This document shows positions 61,333-64,000 of a DNA stretch of 64,000 nt, one piece after another. The first letter of the stretch is position 1; each line of letters begins with the position of its first letter. Position numbers and translations under genes: made by a program. The stretch lies in NCBI RefSeq assembly GCF_022812285.1, contig NZ_CP093300.1, positions 1,240,001 to 1,304,000 of the forward strand. The letters are read 5' to 3'. The stretch comes from Alkalihalobacillus sp. LMS39. Lineage in GTDB: Bacteria; Bacillota; Bacilli; Bacillales; Bacillaceae_F. The notes under the pieces are model-generated. The model was not told where the DNA came from. It saw only the letters and a list, made by a program, of their open reading frames with translations, and did not search any database.

Positions 61333-61418
61333 ATGAATTAAAGTATGAGTTGTCGACGAACGATAGAGACGCATCAAAAAATAGCTGTTTCACACTATGG
61401 GTGTTGATGAGAAAAACC

Positions 61419-61603
61419 TATCGGACACCTGTTCCGTTATTTTCATAAAAACTACTATTTTTTAAATGCTATTGGACATTTGTTCCGTTACTTTAAGGAA
61501 ACAGAGAGTTTTTCTCGCTCTTTTGAACAAATAGCGGAACATACGTCCGATAGCTTTGTAGAAATGCTTCATTTCATGGAATAGCGGAATAGATGTCCGT
61601 TAC
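61419..61603 (+). repeat. Four-arm intergenic repeat, copy 10
   Basis: Complete copy 87 bp after the stop of the 154-aa protein. Forward arms at about 61419-61440 and 61468-61492, reverse arms at 61530-61553 and 61580-61603. The second arm reads CTATTGGACATTTGTTCCGT, so it has drifted by a few bases. Confidence 0.87.
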
Positions 61604-61702
61604 AAAAAAATTTCCTTTAGAAAAAATAGTCACAACAATAAAGGAAATTACATATACTACCATACATCAGTAGGTGTTAACCTAGCTTTAGGAGGGTAGT
61701 AA

Positions 61703-62161
61703 ATGCAAGCAATTCAGCAAACCGAACGCACCATACCTGTGCCTTCCACTTGGAGTATTATTGGAGATGTTGCAGGAAGGCGGATAGTAAGAGGTGTACT
61801 AGTAATCCAAGCCATTGAAAATAACAATGTACGAGGGACGATTAATTTTCGAGGTACAGATTTGCCGATTAGCGGGATATGGGATGAGAATACTAGAAAC
61901 CTAATGTTTAACACACCGTTCGCAAGCTTTTCAGGTCAATTGTTGGTCTTTGATCAGTTGGCAATTAATACAAGGCATTTCGTCTTAAATGGCAACTTTT
62001 TAATGAACCCTCCATCTTTACAAGCAGGGGAGTTTGGACAATGGGTTGGTCTAACTAGTACGACACGAATTGGTCCCCCGCTATTCTCAGACCCTGTACC
62101 AACAAGTGCATTATTTTTGTTATCTGATATGGTTTATGGAGATCCAATGCATTTTAGATAG
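61703..62161 (+). CDS. Hypothetical protein, 152 aa
   Basis: MQAIQQTERTIPVPSTWSII..., predicted beta-rich and soluble (GTINFRGTDLPISGIWDENT, FASFSGQLLVFDQLAIN), no signal peptide. TTAGGAGGG stands 5-6 nt before the ATG. The beta-barrel-like pattern might be a lipocalin- or avidin-like fold, only a guess. No family recognised. Confidence 0.55.
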   Translation: MQAIQQTERTIPVPSTWSIIGDVAGRRIVRGVLVIQAIENNNVRGTINFRGTDLPISGIWDENTRNLMFNTPFASFSGQLLVFDQLAINTRHFVLNGNFLMNPPSLQAGEFGQWVGLTSTTRIGPPLFSDPVPTSALFLLSDMVYGDPMHFR

Positions 62162-62315
62162 AAATACATGACTAAATAAGTCTATCAATATCATGTTGAA
62201 GGCTTATTTTGTGTTTGATTATATATCAGTTATTAAGCATACTCTTTAATTAAGGGAGTTTTTTTATGTTTTTAAAAAGGAAATTAGTGTTAAAATGAAG
62301 GTGGAAGGTGATATT

Positions 62316-62789
62316 ATGATCCGAACATATCGAGCAGAAGATAAAGAGTACATAGTCAATGCTCATTATGATTTATACAACAGTGAATTTGGATACGACT
62401 TATCTTTTCGTCATTTTATAGAAGAAAGTGTAAATGGATTTATCGAGCGGACCGATTGTTCTGAAAATATTTTTGTTTTAGAGAAAAGTGAAAAACAAAA
62501 AGGATCCATTAGTATTAAAAAAGTGAATGACAAGACTGCCCAATTGGGTTTGTTTCTTGTTGACCCTAGTGTTCGAGGTGCAGGTTATGGCCTTAAATTA
62601 GTCGAAGCAGCAATTAATTTCAGTAAAGAAAAAGGATATGAGAAGGTTATTCTTTGGACAAATAGTGAGTTGAAAGCAGCAAGGACAATTTATGAAAAGT
62701 TTGGTTTTACATTAATGAAAACACAACCGCAAAAGTTGTCCGGTAAAGAACTAATTGAAGAAAAATGGGAGTTAATGTTGTTAAGTTAA
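62316..62789 (+). CDS. GNAT family N-acetyltransferase
   Basis: 157 aa. MIRTYRAEDKEYIVNAHYDLY at the start, LGLFLVDPSVRGAGYGLKLVE as motif A (R-G-A-G-Y-G-L loop) and AARTIYEKFGFTLMKT as motif B. It resembles GNAT domains attached to MarR regulators in other bacteria (AEDKE..V..H..LY..E.G), here free-standing. GGAAGGTG stands 5 nt before the ATG at 62316. Confidence 0.88.
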   Translation: MIRTYRAEDKEYIVNAHYDLYNSEFGYDLSFRHFIEESVNGFIERTDCSENIFVLEKSEKQKGSISIKKVNDKTAQLGLFLVDPSVRGAGYGLKLVEAAINFSKEKGYEKVILWTNSELKAARTIYEKFGFTLMKTQPQKLSGKELIEEKWELMLLS

Positions 62790-62829
62790 ACTAGTGTTTT
62801 AAAGTAATTCAATTTTAGGGGAGAAATCC

Positions 62830-63174
62830 ATGAAAATCAGCAAAAATAATGCAGAACATTATAGTTGGGGAGAACATTGTGATGGTTGGCATTTAGTTAA
62901 ACATAACGATTTAAGTATTATTCATGAACGGATGCCGCCTAATACATTTGAAGTAAGGCATTATCATGAGCGCTCTCGACAATTTTTCTTTGTTTTATCA
63001 GGCACTGCGACACTTGAAGTTGACGGTGTTTCAATACAATTACATCCACAAGAAGGATACGAAGTTCCTCCACTTGTTTCACACCAAATGTTTAATAATA
63101 CTAATCAAGATGTTGAATTTATTGTTACTTCTCAGCCAAATAGTAGAATCGATAGGGTTTTAATGAGTGGATAA
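62830..63174 (+). CDS. Cupin domain protein
   Basis: 114 aa. Cupin motif 1 EVRHYHERSRQFFFVLSGTATLEVDG (G(X)5HXH-like, with HYHERS and the downstream E replaced by Q) and motif 2 HPQEGYEVPPLVSHQMFN. A small single-domain cupin, metal-binding histidines present; function unknown. TAGGGGAG precedes the ATG. It follows the GNAT gene by 40 bp, so cotranscription is likely. Confidence 0.88.
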   Translation: MKISKNNAEHYSWGEHCDGWHLVKHNDLSIIHERMPPNTFEVRHYHERSRQFFFVLSGTATLEVDGVSIQLHPQEGYEVPPLVSHQMFNNTNQDVEFIVTSQPNSRIDRVLMSG

Positions 63175-63191
63175 AACGGAAAGAGCCAGCC

Positions 63192-63377
63192 TTACGGACA
63201 TACATTCCGCTAACTCAATAAAAATTAGCTTTTTTCAAAAGCTATCGGACATACGTTCCGTTATATTAGAAAAATAGAATGGATGTAACACTCGTTTGGT
63301 CAAATAGCGGAACAGATGTCCGATAGCAATCAAAAACACCCCGTATTTCATGAAATAGCGGAATATATGTCCGATAC
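63192..63377 (+). repeat. Four-arm intergenic repeat, copy 11
   Basis: Complete copy only 18 bp after the cupin stop codon. Forward arms at about 63192-63212 and 63241-63264, reverse arms at 63302-63328 and 63354-63376. Confidence 0.88.
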
Positions 63378-63390
63378 GCTCTGAGCACCG

Positions 63391-63423
63391 ACTCCTTTTA
63401 AGAATAAAGGAGTTCTTTTTTTA
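63391..63423 (+). terminator. Terminator after repeat copy 11
   Basis: ACTCCTTT / AAAGGAGT followed by seven T. It lies behind the repeat, so the repeat is transcribed as part of the cupin 3' UTR. Confidence 0.8.
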
Positions 63424-63454
63424 TTTTTAAAAGAATTTTAAGCTCATGTTGTGC

Positions 63455-63460
63455 TATAAT
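63455..63460 (+). promoter_or_regulatory. Extended -10 promoter box of the last GNAT gene
   Basis: TGCTATAAT with TATAAT at 63455-63460, 41 bp before the ATG at 63501. Confidence 0.55.
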
Positions 63461-63500
63461 CTCCAAAAATAGTAAAAAATCACGTAAAGGAGAGGGTTAG

Positions 63501-63986
63501 ATGAAAGTTACCGTTCGTAAAATGGTTCACGAAGATATAAAGCATGTTCAAGATGTGGCGAAAACGACTTGGCATGATACATACGATGGGTTAATTCCAA
63601 TAGAAGTACAAAACAATTTCTTGAGCTCAGCTTATAGTGATGAGGGAATGAGACATCGCTTAGAAAGGTCTTTTTTATATGTAGCGGAAGTTGATGAGAA
63701 AATTGTTGGTTTTGCAAATTTTTCCCCAGTAAAAGAAGACGGAAAAGTGGAACTTGGCGCGATATATCTTTACCCAGAATTTCAAGGTAATGGGATAGGT
63801 TCAGCATTGTTACAACATGCGATCAAAGAATTAGACGGGATAAAAGAGATATATATAAATGTTGAAAAAGATAATAGAATTGGAAAAGCGTTTTATGATG
63901 CAAGAGGATTTGAAGTCATTAGTGAGTTTGATGACAATTTCGGTGGATATACCTTTAATACAGTACGGATGGTACTGAAAATATAG
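63501..63986 (+). CDS. GNAT family N-acetyltransferase
   Basis: 161 aa. MKVTVRKMVHEDIKHVQDVAKTTW at the start, VELGAIYLYPEFQGNGIGSALL as motif A (Q-G-N-G-I-G loop) and IGKAFYDARGFEVISEF as motif B. The DTYDGLIP segment after the first helix is typical of a Bacillus group of GNATs. AAAGGAGAGG precedes the ATG. Complete within the window. Confidence 0.9.
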   Translation: MKVTVRKMVHEDIKHVQDVAKTTWHDTYDGLIPIEVQNNFLSSAYSDEGMRHRLERSFLYVAEVDEKIVGFANFSPVKEDGKVELGAIYLYPEFQGNGIGSALLQHAIKELDGIKEIYINVEKDNRIGKAFYDARGFEVISEFDDNFGGYTFNTVRMVLKI

Positions 63987-64000
63987 TATGTACTTATTAG

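Overview
The window reads as chromosomal DNA of a low-GC, spore-forming, Gram-positive bacterium of the Bacillaceae. Supporting signs are strong AGGAGG-type ribosome binding sites with many GTG/TTG starts, a YjcZ-type sporulation peptide, a T-box leader, a ykkC (guanidine-I) riboswitch with ykkCD, a Bce-type peptide-antibiotic resistance module, CcpA-type cre sites, and PadR-DUF2812, DUF3231, DUF4181 and DUF3221 genes. I cannot name the species. There are no rRNA, tRNA, phage or core housekeeping operons; this is an accessory stretch of small operons.

Layout. 1-4.5 kb (mostly minus strand): start of an NmrA-like oxidoreductase, a WYL regulator, a DUF3231 protein, a lipoprotein, a decayed lipoprotein and a PH-domain membrane protein. 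4.8-12 kb: small membrane proteins, a nucleotidyltransferase, then a complete response regulator / intramembrane histidine kinase / ABC ATPase / permease module with a recognisable operator in front of the transporter. 12-20.6 kb: CPBP protease, TPR protein, secreted beta-helix enzyme with a ricin-type lectin domain, an IS21-family element (15791-18258, 8-bp target duplication) inserted in a DUF3221 lipoprotein gene, and a LacI regulator divergent from a HAD phosphatase. 20.8-29.4 kb: a DUF4181 gene with an in-frame stop, methyltransferase/LysR pair, an RsgA-type GTPase behind a leader peptide and attenuator, a GH43 arabinanase with cre site, a GNAT and a SUKH protein. 29.6-42.3 kb: GNATs, HIT protein, histidine phosphatase, lipoprotein, DnaQ-like exonuclease, a frameshifted methyltransferase, C45-type hydrolase, AraC regulator, transglutaminase-like protein and membrane acyltransferase. 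42.4-48.4 kb: TAXI-type TRAP transporter divergent from a CitA/CitB-type two-component system. 48.7-57.1 kb: small proteins, a 52-bp tandem repeat, Nudix hydrolase, ECF sigma/anti-sigma pair with its own promoter, PadR/DUF2812 with three operators, kinase-like protein and guanidine-riboswitch-controlled exporters. 57.1-64 kb: an orphan T-box, a large inverted-repeat element, a second kinase-like protein, YjcZ peptide, a frameshifted methyltransferase, cupin and GNATs.

The most striking unexplained structure is a family of eleven intergenic elements of about 187 bp (one shorter). Each is built from four copies of a roughly 20-bp word (core GGACATCTGTTCCG) arranged as two forward and two reverse arms that can fold as nested hairpins. 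Every copy lies 18-134 bp downstream of the stop codon of a plus-strand gene; none is in a divergent promoter region or a coding sequence. A second element with the same four-arm plan but different sequence sits at 57.5 kb. Other points of interest are the leader-peptide attenuator before the RsgA-type gene, the orphan (probably proline) T-box, and a cluster of decaying genes (two frameshifts, one in-frame stop, one N-terminal loss, one IS disruption).

All functional calls come from reading sequence and from knowledge of families; no database search was run.
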